Part shown: in pieces, positions 25,792-34,356 of the stretch
How the letters are laid out: each line of letters begins with the position of its first letter
Position numbering within the stretch: position 1 is the stretch's first letter
DNA from: an uncultured Deefgea sp.
GTDB taxonomy: Bacteria > Pseudomonadota > Gammaproteobacteria > Burkholderiales > Chitinibacteraceae
NCBI RefSeq assembly: GCF_947072475.1
Contig: NZ_CAMTIA010000001.1
Location: 186,001-250,000 of the forward strand
DNA length: 64,000 nucleotides
Direction of reading: 5' to 3'
Made by a program: the position numbers and the translations under genes
The notes under the pieces: model-generated
Databases searched by the model: none
What the model was told of the DNA's origin: nothing
Seen by the model: the letters and a program-made list of their open reading frames with translations, nothing else

Positions 25792-26232
25792 ATGCAAAAA
25801 AATAATGCCTTATTGATTTTGAGCCTGTGCATCGGGGTGACTTGTGCGCCAGCATTGTCAGGCGAGCTGTGGGAAATTACATCCAGTTCGATAGGGCCGG
25901 ATGGTGTCGCCATGCCTTTGACGCAAAAGCAATGCCTGCCCAATAACGGCATGAATCCGAGCGCGGTATTGGCGGGAATGGGGCAGTGTGTCTTTGATCA
26001 AAAAAACGGCAATGCCAGCGCGATGGCTTTTACCATGACGTGCAAAACGCCCAATATGCCGCAAGGCTTGGATGCGATGAAGATTGTCGGCGACGCCAAA
26101 ATGAGCGCAGATCGTTTTGATCTGCGTTACACCATTGCCATTGCCGGCAGCGCGGTGCAACAAAGCGGTGGAGATTTCAAAATGTCGGGCAGCGCTCAGG
26201 CTAAAAAACTCGGCAAGTGCACTGAATATTGA
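25792..26232 (+). CDS. DUF3617-like exported protein
   Basis: 146 residues from ATG 25792 (AAAGG about 8 nt upstream). A signal peptide (ALLILSLCIGVTCAPALS) precedes GELWEITSSS, the usual DUF3617 opening, and four later cysteines (CLPNN, QCVFD, TCKTP, KCTEY) could form two disulphides. Periplasmic location is likely; function unknown. Host-like codon use marks the end of the island. Confidence 0.75.
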   Translation: MQKNNALLILSLCIGVTCAPALSGELWEITSSSIGPDGVAMPLTQKQCLPNNGMNPSAVLAGMGQCVFDQKNGNASAMAFTMTCKTPNMPQGLDAMKIVGDAKMSADRFDLRYTIAIAGSAVQQSGGDFKMSGSAQAKKLGKCTEY

Positions 26233-26648
26233 GCTTTAGCCAGAGCCGGGCACAGCGAGTGGTGGCAAGCTCAATCAAGCAATCGAGCGTAGTCGATCTG
26301 TGATCACTTTCAATTTCAGCGGGGCCTGTCGTTCAGAATCTTGCTGCGTGGATGGCGGATTAATTAAAAGCCAAACTGGTAATTTTGCTGAGTGATGACG
26401 TAAGTTTTAATTCGACGCTAAATTGACTGTGAATGGCAATTGATTTTTATTGTAGGTATATGACTGTAGGCTATTATTTGCAAGTAATGTAGAGGTATAC
26501 CCATGATTTTTTATTGTAAGTATACAGCCATACTCGCCAAATCTATTTAAGGTACCGGATTGCGGTACCGCCCAAAATAAATACCGATTGCAATTGCCGC
26601 TGGCACTGTCATGATCGGGACACTTTTTGAATTTTTTGAGATTGAGTT
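26233..26648. other. Gene-free stretch with a GGTATA inverted repeat
   Basis: No convincing gene. GGTATA (26454-26459) and TATACC (26495-26500) form weak arms about 47 nt apart, a possible degenerate member of the GGGTATTGC hairpin family. KpnI-like GGTACC/GGTACCG words near 26550 form another small palindrome (GGTACCGGATTGCGGTACC). Confidence 0.4.
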
Positions 26649-28151
26649 ATGCCAGCCACAGCTTACCAACAGCTTGTCACGATATTTACCCGACTGTATC
26701 GCTACGAACATCTTGCCGCGATGGTGGGGTGGGATCAGGCGGTGATGATGCCGCCTGAGGGCAATGAGGCGCGTGGGGCGGCGATGGCCGAGTTGGATGT
26801 GTTGATGCATCGCACATTAACCGATGCGGCCTTGGCCGAATTGTTGACGGCAGCAAGTCGAGAGCCACTTAGCGACGCCGAGCAAGTGAGTTTACGAGAA
26901 ATGCAGCGGCAATGGCAGTTGGCCAATTTGCTGCCAGCCAGTTTGATTGAGGCCAAAACCTTGGCCGGATCAAAATGCTCGCACGCATGGCGCACGCAAA
27001 GAGCGAATAATGATTGGGATGGTTTCTTGGCTAATTTTCGGGCGGTGGTGAGTTTGGCGCGCGAAGAAGGCATTTTATTGAGCCATCAAACCGGCTTGTC
27101 GCCGTATGAATCTTTGCTCAACAAATACGAGCCGGGCATGACTTGCGCTGAGCTCGATCGTATTTTTGCCGATGTTAAAAGCTGGCTCCCCGCGCTGATT
27201 CAACAAGCCATGGCCCAACAAGCGACTGAAACCCGCATCACGGCGGCGGGGCCATTTGCCATTGAGGCGCAGCGCGCTTTGGGCGTGGAGGTGATGGCGC
27301 TACTGGGGTTTAACTTTGCCGCTGGGCGTTTGGATGTGTCGCATCATCCGTTTTGTGGCGGCGTGGCCGAGGATGTGCGGATTACGACGCGCTATACCGA
27401 GGCCGATTTTAGCCAAAGCTTGATGGGGATTGTGCACGAAACCGGGCATGCGCGTTACGAGCAAAACCTACCGCACGCTACACGCCATTTGCCAGTAGGG
27501 CGGGCAAGGTCGATGGGGATTCATGAAAGCCAAAGCTTAGCTTTTGAAATGCAGTTGGGGCGTAATCCGGCCTTTTTGGCCTTGATTACGCCGTTGATTG
27601 CGCAGCATTTGGGGTCGCAAGCGGCGTTTACCCCAGCGAATTTGGCACAAATCTACACCCAAGTTCAGCCCGATTTTATTCGGGTGGATGCCGATGAGCT
27701 GACTTATCCGGCGCATGTGATTCTGCGCTATGAAATTGAGCGCGCTTTGATTAATGGTGAAATCGAGCCCGATGATGTCCCTGCGTTGTGGGATCAAAAA
27801 ATGCAGGCGTATTTGGGCGTGGATACCACGGGTAATTTTAAAGATGGCTGCATGCAAGATATTCATTGGACCGATGGCAGCTTTGGTTATTTCCCCAGCT
27901 ACACCTTAGGGGCAATGTATGCCGCGCAGTACTTTGCCACGCTGCAACGCCTTTATCCGGATTTAGATCAGCGCATCGCCGAAGGCGATTTAGCGCCGAT
28001 TTTCACTTGGCTCAATACCCATATCTGGCAGCAAGCGAGCCAACTCGAAACCGATCAATTAATTCGCAATGCCACCGGTGAGTCACTCAACCCCGTTTAC
28101 TTCCGCCAGCATTTAGAGCAGCGTTATTTGGCGGTGCCTTCTGTGAATTAA
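26649..28151 (+). CDS. Carboxypeptidase M32 (Taq type)
   Basis: 500 residues, the usual M32 length. Zinc motif HETGH at 263-267 in GIVHETGHARYEQ, with the downstream Glu in GIHESQSLAFE; the family segment HPFCGGVAEDVRITTRY is present. It is a cytoplasmic metallocarboxypeptidase removing C-terminal residues from peptides. Single gene ending in a terminator. Confidence 0.95.
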   Translation: MPATAYQQLVTIFTRLYRYEHLAAMVGWDQAVMMPPEGNEARGAAMAELDVLMHRTLTDAALAELLTAASREPLSDAEQVSLREMQRQWQLANLLPASLIEAKTLAGSKCSHAWRTQRANNDWDGFLANFRAVVSLAREEGILLSHQTGLSPYESLLNKYEPGMTCAELDRIFADVKSWLPALIQQAMAQQATETRITAAGPFAIEAQRALGVEVMALLGFNFAAGRLDVSHHPFCGGVAEDVRITTRYTEADFSQSLMGIVHETGHARYEQNLPHATRHLPVGRARSMGIHESQSLAFEMQLGRNPAFLALITPLIAQHLGSQAAFTPANLAQIYTQVQPDFIRVDADELTYPAHVILRYEIERALINGEIEPDDVPALWDQKMQAYLGVDTTGNFKDGCMQDIHWTDGSFGYFPSYTLGAMYAAQYFATLQRLYPDLDQRIAEGDLAPIFTWLNTHIWQQASQLETDQLIRNATGESLNPVYFRQHLEQRYLAVPSVN

Positions 28152-28497
28152 CCCAATTTGATCTGGATTAAATTTGTAATCCACTTTAGGCAAAGTACGA
28201 GGATCACCATTTCAAAAAAGCACGCTCAGATTAGAGCGTGTTTTTTTTATTCAAAATTTAATACTCGAAGTGGTGATATGGGTAAGTGATTGAATTTAAT
28301 TAGATACTTTTATGTTTGCTATGTTTTTCAAGATGTTTAACTCAATACCTTATCGATTGAATGTGTTTTTAATTGCTACGGGTGTCGGGTTTTTCCGCTT
28401 TGTAGTGGAAAAAAATCAGATACAAAGTCCGATCGGGCTTGGTTAAAGTAAACCCATCCAAGCAATTGCAACAATCCATTCTCGGTAAGGAGATCAA
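28152..28497. promoter_or_regulatory. Leader region of the dga-like operon
   Basis: 346 bp. After the terminator (28215-28248) it holds no convincing gene. A hairpin TTTTTCCGCT (28390-28399) / AGTGGAAAAA (28404-28413) lies about 85 bp before the first ATG and is a candidate for a regulator target (operator or antiterminator site). AAGGAG (28487-28492) is the Shine-Dalgarno of the first gene. Confidence 0.4.
28215..28248 (+). terminator. Intrinsic terminator after M32 carboxypeptidase gene
   Basis: CACGCTC (28221-28227), six-base loop, GAGCGTG (28234-28240), then eight T. Confidence 0.93.
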
Positions 28498-28824
28498 ATG
28501 AGTGCGGTTTTAATGGCGGAGTTGAGTGAAGAGCAGATTCAAACTTTAGCGCAGCAGGTGTTGGGACAAATTACAGCGTTGCTCGATACGGAAAATAAAT
28601 ATCTCAGTGAAGTTCAGCAAATGAAATTGGACTCACACATTGCCGCGATGGCGCGTCGTTCTTTGACCGGTGAAGGTTTGCCAGACTTTGATGCCGATTT
28701 ATTTGACGAGATTTCAGCGCCAGCGATGCAGTTATCCGAAGCAGTGACCGCGATGTTTGGCAACTTGCCACATAAAGAGGCATTGCTGCTATCGATTCAC
28801 TTTGAAATGGCAAAAAACAAATAA
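28498..28824 (+). CDS. Small stand-alone PRD-domain protein
   Basis: 108 residues, all helical, resembling a single PTS regulation domain: His47 in LDSHIAAMARR matches the conserved PRD histidine, with further His92 and His101. It has no DNA-binding part. AAGGAG precedes the ATG. It is the first gene of the operon that contains the SFCGS, DUF4312, DUF4311 and DUF4310 genes. It may be a phosphorylation-dependent modulator of the large PRD regulator encoded at 34357 or of the transporter; this is inference from domain type and position. Confidence 0.78.
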   Translation: MSAVLMAELSEEQIQTLAQQVLGQITALLDTENKYLSEVQQMKLDSHIAAMARRSLTGEGLPDFDADLFDEISAPAMQLSEAVTAMFGNLPHKEALLLSIHFEMAKNK

Positions 28825-28880
28825 CTCTCTTCGCCTGAAGCTTGTTTCAGGCGCTTCAATATTAAATTAGGAATTAAATC

Positions 28881-29243
28881 ATGACTCAAATCACAGTGGT
28901 AATCGGCGATCGTTTAGGTAAGGGCCAAAAAGTAGGTGCGGGTGTGGCGTTAGCACAAGGACGTGCCGTGGTGATTCCTGGTGTTGCGGCGGATATGAAG
29001 TTGGGCGATGTGATGAAAGCTGAAAATGCGCAATTGGGTATTTCATTTTGTGGCAGTGGCGGTGCTGGCGCAATTACGGCACAAACCAAGTATGGCTACA
29101 AAGCCAAGTACGGCATGCGTTCAGTTGAAGAGGGTATTACAGCGATTGAAGAAGGCTACACCGTGTTGGGTTTTGGTTTTATGGATAAAGAAGAACTTGG
29201 CCAGCGTTTGGTGCAAGCGTATCAAAAAAAATACGGCATTTAA
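28881..29243 (+). CDS. Glycine-rich SFCGS-family protein
   Basis: 120 residues. The name-giving motif is present in LGISFCGSGGAGAITAQTKY (about 53-72). A first half with GDRLGKGQKVGAGVALAQG looks like a small Rossmann-like fold. The exposed Cys within SFCGS could be functional, as Cys is in PTS EIIB proteins, but no link is proven. It is cytoplasmic by sequence. It belongs to a conserved gene neighbourhood with DUF4312, DUF4311 and DUF4310; no biochemical function is known to me. Confidence 0.85.
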   Translation: MTQITVVIGDRLGKGQKVGAGVALAQGRAVVIPGVAADMKLGDVMKAENAQLGISFCGSGGAGAITAQTKYGYKAKYGMRSVEEGITAIEEGYTVLGFGFMDKEELGQRLVQAYQKKYGI

Positions 29244-29246
29244 ATC

Positions 29247-29555
29247 ATGAAAGAACACTTCCAGAGCAAGGTGACCGTGAGCGGAATGGGCGACAGTAAG
29301 GCGAAGGCTTTTGCAGATGCTTTGTCCAAAGTGCAGCGTACGGTGATGGCCGATAGCAATAAAATTTTGCTACGTATTGAGCCACAAGACGTACTGGTGC
29401 TGAAGGCTGAGCAGATACAGCGTAAAGAAAAATTCTTATTTTTGTTTTTGCCTAGAATTCGCAATCACTATCAGGTTCAACTGGAAGTCAGTGTGAGTGT
29501 GACGGCAATTGATACCGAACAAGTGTCATTTGTCGTTCATAGCGCTAAGCCATAA
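29247..29555 (+). CDS. DUF4312-family protein
   Basis: 102 residues starting 3 bp after the SFCGS gene. The N-terminus MKEHFQSKVTVSGMGDSKAKAFADALSKVQ (positions 1-30) suggests a small beta-alpha cytoplasmic domain. No membrane segment, signal or catalytic motif. The constant partner genes suggest it is a soluble component of the membrane system formed by the next two proteins. Function unknown. Confidence 0.8.
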   Translation: MKEHFQSKVTVSGMGDSKAKAFADALSKVQRTVMADSNKILLRIEPQDVLVLKAEQIQRKEKFLFLFLPRIRNHYQVQLEVSVSVTAIDTEQVSFVVHSAKP

Positions 29556-29569
29556 AGGGATCACAGAAT

Positions 29570-30340
29570 ATGTTGCTGATGATATTAATGAAGTCGCTGG
29601 TGATTGGCGGTTTGGTCGGATTCGCCGTTGGTGCGGGTGCGGCGCGGATGTTTCATGCGCCGACAACGCAAGGGATGGGGGCATTTCGGACTTTAGGCGA
29701 GTTAAATTCTTGTGAAGGTGATGCGGCATCACATTTCTCATTTGGCCTGGGGTTTTTCTTTAATGCTTGGGCTTCATCTGTCGCTGCAGGGGCATTTACC
29801 CAAGATATTGATCATCGAATTATCCCGCACTGGGGGGCAGCGGCATTAATGAGCCGGAATAAAAACATTGCTGAAACCATGCACAACCCTAAGAAAATGG
29901 CGATTGCATGTGGTTTGATCGGCATGGTTGTGGTGGCTTTTTTGAATTCAACCGCGTCAGCAGTACCGCCTTCTTTGCAAATTACTGCGGTCAAAGTCTT
30001 GGTTCCTGCCGCTAATTTGTTGGTCAACATCATTATGCCGGTGATTTTCTGGTTGGCCGCGATTGAAGCAGGTAAGCGCTCCGGATTTTGGGGAACGATT
30101 TTTGGTGGTTTGGCGCAATTAATCATGGGTAATGCGGTGCCGGGTTTAGTGCTTGGGATCTTGATTGGTAAAGGCGTTGACGATGGTGGCTGGAACAAAA
30201 TAACTAAAACAATGATGAGCGCCGTGGTGCTGTTGTTTGTGTTGAGTGCTTTTTTCCGTGGCTTCGATTTAGAAATGATTCAATCTTTTAATTTAGCCAT
30301 CCCTGCATGGTATGAGCTGATTCACAGCACACTGAAGTAA
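29570..30340 (+). CDS. DUF4311-family integral membrane protein
   Basis: 256 residues with about six to seven hydrophobic helices, the first at about residues 2-24 (LLMILMKSLVIGGLVGFAVG). Gly-rich helices and loops such as FGGLAQLIMGNAVPGLVLGI resemble permease re-entrant regions. A short gap (14 bp) from DUF4312 and 18 bp to DUF4310 point to one complex. The likely role is transport of the operon substrate, in the place where a PTS EIIC/EIID pair is found in the dga operon of Salmonella. This is inference. Confidence 0.8.
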   Translation: MLLMILMKSLVIGGLVGFAVGAGAARMFHAPTTQGMGAFRTLGELNSCEGDAASHFSFGLGFFFNAWASSVAAGAFTQDIDHRIIPHWGAAALMSRNKNIAETMHNPKKMAIACGLIGMVVVAFLNSTASAVPPSLQITAVKVLVPAANLLVNIIMPVIFWLAAIEAGKRSGFWGTIFGGLAQLIMGNAVPGLVLGILIGKGVDDGGWNKITKTMMSAVVLLFVLSAFFRGFDLEMIQSFNLAIPAWYELIHSTLK

Positions 30341-30358
30341 GTCTTGAGGAGAGAAGAG

Positions 30359-31018
30359 ATGACTGAATTTCCGAGTGAAGAATTAAGAACTGATTTTTGG
30401 TTTGCCGATTGGAGCTTCCCTTTCTTTGTTGGCTTGCTTTCTGCTGGGGTATTTGCCGGTACGCATATGTATTACGTCTACGGCATTGGTGCCTTTAATG
30501 AGGTGGCGTTTGTTTCGATGCTACGCGCTGGGATGGATACCGGTGTCTATGGTGCGGTTGCGGCATTTGGAGCCAGCTTTTTGTTTGCACGAATTATTGA
30601 AGGTGCACTCGTCGGTATTTTGGACGTCGGTGGCGCCATTATGACTGGCGTTGGCTTAGGGATTCCGGCGATGTTTTTAGGCGCAGGAGTCACTTACCCC
30701 TTAGATAATTTTTTTCCGGCATTGGCGACCGGCATGGTAATCGGTTGTGCTGTTGGTGGCATTATTATTTTGGCGCGTAAGTTTACGATGAACCAATCGA
30801 ACTCAACGTTTGGCGCCGATGTGATGATGGGGGCAGGTAATTCATCGGGTCGTTTTCTTGGTCCTTTGATTGTGATCACCGCAATTTCAGTTTCAATTCC
30901 AATTGGAGTGGGGTCTTTGTTGGGGGCCTTAGGGTTTTATATCTGGAATAAACCGATTACCGGCGGTGCGATTTTAGGTGCGATGTTGTTTGGTTCGCTA
31001 TTTCCCGTCGCAATTTAA
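30359..31018 (+). CDS. DUF4310-family integral membrane protein
   Basis: 219 residues from ATG 30359, which has GGAGAG upstream; a TTG at 30344 is less likely. About six hydrophobic helices with many Gly residues (GGAIMTGVGLGIPAMFLGAG, GVGSLLGALGFYIWNKPITG). It is the second membrane component beside the DUF4311 protein. No ATPase or PTS domain is fused to it. The energy source of the putative transporter is unknown. Confidence 0.8.
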   Translation: MTEFPSEELRTDFWFADWSFPFFVGLLSAGVFAGTHMYYVYGIGAFNEVAFVSMLRAGMDTGVYGAVAAFGASFLFARIIEGALVGILDVGGAIMTGVGLGIPAMFLGAGVTYPLDNFFPALATGMVIGCAVGGIIILARKFTMNQSNSTFGADVMMGAGNSSGRFLGPLIVITAISVSIPIGVGSLLGALGFYIWNKPITGGAILGAMLFGSLFPVAI

Positions 31019-31067
31019 TGGGTCTCGCTACCGCTACTTTGCGGCAGCGCTTGAAAAAGGAATTGGC

Positions 31068-32207
31068 ATGTTTGATTTAATCATTCGTCGTGCTCGCGCT
31101 ATTGATGCTGAAGATGTGGTTTTTGATTTGGCGATTAAGGACGGTTTGATTGCAAAGATTGGTCAAATCAATGCTAAGGCACGGCAAGAGATCGATTTAA
31201 ATGGCCGGTTTTATGCCAGTGCTGGTTGGATTGATAGCCATGTGCATTGCTATTCCGCTTCGCCAATATACAACGATGAGCCTGATTTAGTCGGTATTGC
31301 CGGCGGGGTGACAACGGTGATCGATGCGGGTAGTTGTGGTGCGAATGATATCGGCCATTTCAATCAGTTAGCGCAAGCGTGTCAGACCGAAGTGCGCGCT
31401 TTATTAAATATCTCACGGATTGGTTTGGCAACGCAGCATGAGTTGGCTGACTTGGCAGACATTGATCTGGCCGCTGCAGATCGAGCCATTACGCAATATC
31501 CCGACTTTATCGTTGGTTTGAAAGCACGTTTAAGTTCGAGCGTTGTGGGCGGGAATGGTATTACTCCGTTAAAAATGGCCAAAGCGATTCAACAGCAACA
31601 TCCGAAATTGCCTTTGATGGTGCATGTTGGTAATACCCCCCCTGATTTGGATGATATTACTCAGATGCTCGATCAGGGCGATATTTTGACGCATTGTTAT
31701 AACGGCAAACCAAACCGTATTTTGAATTGCTCAGGCACGGTGAGAACGAGTATTTACCGTGCGATTGAGCGTGGTGTGACGCTTGATGTTGGTCATGGCG
31801 GCGCGAGTTTTAGTTTTGCCGTTGCACGGCAAGCCATTGCTCAAGGCGTCTTACCCAATACGATTAGCTCAGATATTTATTGTCGTAATCGAATCGCTGG
31901 GCCGGTATTTGGTTTGGCCCCCGTGATGGCTAAATTTTTGTCATTGGGAATGACGCTGGCAGAAGTGATTCAGTGCGTGACAGCGCATCCTGCTCAAATT
32001 TTACATTTAACGGCAAAGGGGCGGCTTGAAGTGGGTTTTGCTGCCGATATCTCCATTTTTGCTGTTGATTCTACTGATTTAGTGCAGAGCGACTGTGAAG
32101 GTGAATCTCTGCTTTGTGCCCAACAATTTAGACCTTTGGCAGCCATTGTTGCTGGCAAAATATTTTTGACTGATGAAGGTAAAACTGAACATGTCTTCAA
32201 TTTATAA
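31068..32207 (+). CDS. Amidohydrolase/deacetylase-family metallohydrolase
   Basis: 379 residues from ATG 31068 (AAGGA upstream). Metal site begins with DSHVHCY (about 59-65); later ligands are likely in MVHVGNTPPD, ILTHCYNGK and VGHGGASFSF, with Asp in ISSDIYCRN. The fold matches dihydroorotase/adenine deaminase-like amidohydrolases of the deacetylase subgroup. In this operon it could remove an N-acyl group or open an amide ring before the ammonia-lyase step. It overlaps the next gene by 17 bp. Confidence 0.88.
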   Translation: MFDLIIRRARAIDAEDVVFDLAIKDGLIAKIGQINAKARQEIDLNGRFYASAGWIDSHVHCYSASPIYNDEPDLVGIAGGVTTVIDAGSCGANDIGHFNQLAQACQTEVRALLNISRIGLATQHELADLADIDLAAADRAITQYPDFIVGLKARLSSSVVGGNGITPLKMAKAIQQQHPKLPLMVHVGNTPPDLDDITQMLDQGDILTHCYNGKPNRILNCSGTVRTSIYRAIERGVTLDVGHGGASFSFAVARQAIAQGVLPNTISSDIYCRNRIAGPVFGLAPVMAKFLSLGMTLAEVIQCVTAHPAQILHLTAKGRLEVGFAADISIFAVDSTDLVQSDCEGESLLCAQQFRPLAAIVAGKIFLTDEGKTEHVFNL

Positions 32208-33309
32208 GAAATACGATCTTAAACCAGTCATTAATGCTTCTGGACGAATGACGATTTTAGGCGTTTCAACGCCATTGCCTGAGGTGGTCGCTGCGGTCAA
32301 TTTAGGGTTAACGCATTATTTTGAAATGCAAGATTTGGTGGATAAAACTGGGGCGTATATCGCCGGGTTATTGGCGGTGGAAAGTGCCGTGGTGGTGTCT
32401 TGTGCGTCAGCAGGAATAGCACAGTGTGTAGCAGGAGTGATCATTCAAGATGATGCTGATTTACTGCTTAATTTACATGCCAAACCAACGCTAGTTCCTT
32501 GTGAAATCGTGATTCCAAAAGGGCATAACGTGAATTATGGTGCGCCCGTAGCGACCATGGTTGCACTCGGTGGCGGTAAAGTCGTGGAGGCTGGCTGGGC
32601 GAATGAATGCTCTAGTGAGCAATTGGCGGCGGTGATTACGCCCAATACGGCAGCGATTTTGTATATCAAATCGCACCATACCGTACAAAAAAGCATGTTG
32701 ACGGTCGCTGATGCAGTTGCTGTGGCAAAAACACATGGCCTGCCTCTGATTGTGGATGCGGCCGCTGAGGAGGATTTGCGTCTTTATTATCAGCTTGGTG
32801 CTGACTTGGTGATCTATAGCGGAGCCAAAGCCATTGAAGGTCCATCGAGCGGTTTGGTACTTGGCCGTGAGAAATATGTTGCTTGGGTCAAAAAGCAATC
32901 TAAAGGGATTGGCCGAGCAATGAAAGTCGGTAAAGAAGGCATTCTCGGTTTAACTTGCGCCATTGAAACCTTTCTATCGCGAGAGCAAGAAAGTGCTGAT
33001 CAAATGGTCAATAAAATGCAAGGTTTTATGAGTGCATTAAATGCGATTTCAGGAGTGAGCGCCAAGGTAGTTTGGGATGGTGCTGGCCGTGATATTGCAC
33101 GGACTGAGATTTACTTTGATCACGATGTATTGGGCGTTAAAGCGACAGAAGTTGTTGCTGCACTTAAATGCGGCGAGATTGCGATTTACTTTCGAGAATA
33201 TAAAGCCAATGAAGGCAAGATTGAGGTGGATGTGCGCAGTGTGAGCACGAGTCAGCTTGATGTCATCAGCCAACAGATTCGTCAATTATTACAGGAAAAA
33301 CCACAATGA
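32191..33309 (+). CDS. DgaE-like PLP-dependent ammonia lyase
   Basis: 372 residues from ATG 32191 (GAAGG about 11 nt upstream). SelA-like aminotransferase fold: N-terminus YKKYDLKPVINASGRMTIL, PLP Asp in GLPLIVDAAAEEDLR and the likely Schiff-base Lys in VIYSGAKAIEGPSSG. In Salmonella, DgaE converts D-glucosaminate 6-phosphate to 2-keto-3-deoxygluconate 6-phosphate plus ammonia; that activity is a good guess here. It overlaps both neighbours (17 and 4 bp), so translation is coupled. Confidence 0.88.
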   Translation: MSSIYKKYDLKPVINASGRMTILGVSTPLPEVVAAVNLGLTHYFEMQDLVDKTGAYIAGLLAVESAVVVSCASAGIAQCVAGVIIQDDADLLLNLHAKPTLVPCEIVIPKGHNVNYGAPVATMVALGGGKVVEAGWANECSSEQLAAVITPNTAAILYIKSHHTVQKSMLTVADAVAVAKTHGLPLIVDAAAEEDLRLYYQLGADLVIYSGAKAIEGPSSGLVLGREKYVAWVKKQSKGIGRAMKVGKEGILGLTCAIETFLSREQESADQMVNKMQGFMSALNAISGVSAKVVWDGAGRDIARTEIYFDHDVLGVKATEVVAALKCGEIAIYFREYKANEGKIEVDVRSVSTSQLDVISQQIRQLLQEKPQ

Positions 33310-34046
33310 AATTAAGCCCTAACTTTTATCAAGACCGAGTGTGTTTAAATGTTTTAGCGGGTAGCAAACAAAATGCCGTGGATATTTATCAGGCTGCAGA
33401 AGGATTTGTCATCGTCGGTTTGCTGTCTAAAAATTATCCGGATGTCGCTAGTGCTGTTGTCGATATGCAAGCGTATGCCGATTTAATTGAAAATGCGGTG
33501 TCTATTGGCCTTGGTGCCGGTGATCCTCGCCAATCGGCAATGGTGAATGAGATTAGTCGCCAAATTCAGCCGCAGCATATTAACCAAGTCTTTACCGGTG
33601 TAGGCCCTGCTCGTGCTTTAGTTGGACAGACGCAAACCGTGGTGAATGGTTTGATTTCACCAACGGGTCAAGTTGGCATGGTGAAAATTTCAACGGGTAC
33701 TTTGAGTAGCCAGAGGCCGGATGCGATTGTTCCTGTAAGTACCGCGATTGCCATGCTGAAAGATATGGGGGGTAGTTCGGTAAAGTATTTTTCTATGGAT
33801 GGTTTGAAATATCGTGATGAGTATGTTGCAGTCGCCAAGGCTTGTGCTGAGCAAGACTTCTGGTTAGAGCCAACGGGGGGGATTGATTTACAAAATTTTG
33901 AAGAAATTCTACAAATTGCGCTTGATGCAGGCGTGTCAAAAATCATTCCTCACGTCTATAGCTCGATTATCGATAAAGCCAGTGGCAATACGCGACCGGA
34001 AGATGTTGCCACGCTACTCAGCATGATAAAACGCCAGCTTGCTTAA
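33306..34046 (+). CDS. DgaF-like KDGP aldolase
   Basis: 246 residues. A TIM-barrel aldolase of the DgaF family: VCLNVLAGSKQNAVDIYQAA near the start, FTGVGPARALVGQTQTVVNG near 98, VKISTGTLSSQRPDAIVPVS near 126 and EPTGGIDLQNFEEILQIALD. It should split 2-keto-3-deoxygluconate 6-phosphate to pyruvate and glyceraldehyde 3-phosphate. The ATGA overlap with the lyase gene couples them. It is the last structural gene before the regulator. Confidence 0.88.
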   Translation: MKLSPNFYQDRVCLNVLAGSKQNAVDIYQAAEGFVIVGLLSKNYPDVASAVVDMQAYADLIENAVSIGLGAGDPRQSAMVNEISRQIQPQHINQVFTGVGPARALVGQTQTVVNGLISPTGQVGMVKISTGTLSSQRPDAIVPVSTAIAMLKDMGGSSVKYFSMDGLKYRDEYVAVAKACAEQDFWLEPTGGIDLQNFEEILQIALDAGVSKIIPHVYSSIIDKASGNTRPEDVATLLSMIKRQLA

Positions 34047-34356
34047 GTGCTCCGATGGCATCAATCAAGTGGGTTGAGTGCAAGTAGTAAATATTTACCG
34101 TTGAATAAATTGCACATTGATCACTGATTGCTTTAAAAATGAAAGCCGTTAGTGATAGTGCGTGATTCACTTGTTTTGGGCCATCAAATGATGGCTCAAA
34201 TGCGTTACTGATCGCGTTTATATCGCGGTAAAAATAATCGAATTTGAAGCTGGGCGGTGTATGGCGCTGTATTTGAGTGCTGAGATGATTAGCAGCATTG
34301 CTTATGTGAAATTGCTGCAATAAAAACAATATTCGTTGAAATATTGAAAGGTCATT
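34047..34356. other. Gap between dga-like operon and its regulator
   Basis: 310 bp with no convincing gene. An imperfect hairpin TTGGGCCATCA (34176-34186) / TGATGGCTCAA (34189-34199) may end the operon transcript, although a T-run is missing. The regulator promoter must lie in the second half, where the sequence is AT-rich. Confidence 0.4.

Noticed and set aside
22300..26640. Possible att duplication of the guaA 3' end flanking the AT-rich island
   Set aside because: Only short words such as ATTGAG recur; no convincing direct repeat of the last guaA bases was found by eye.
28312..28446. 44-codon frame before the small PRD gene
   Set aside because: No ribosome binding site, crosses the leader hairpin, and has no recognisable features.
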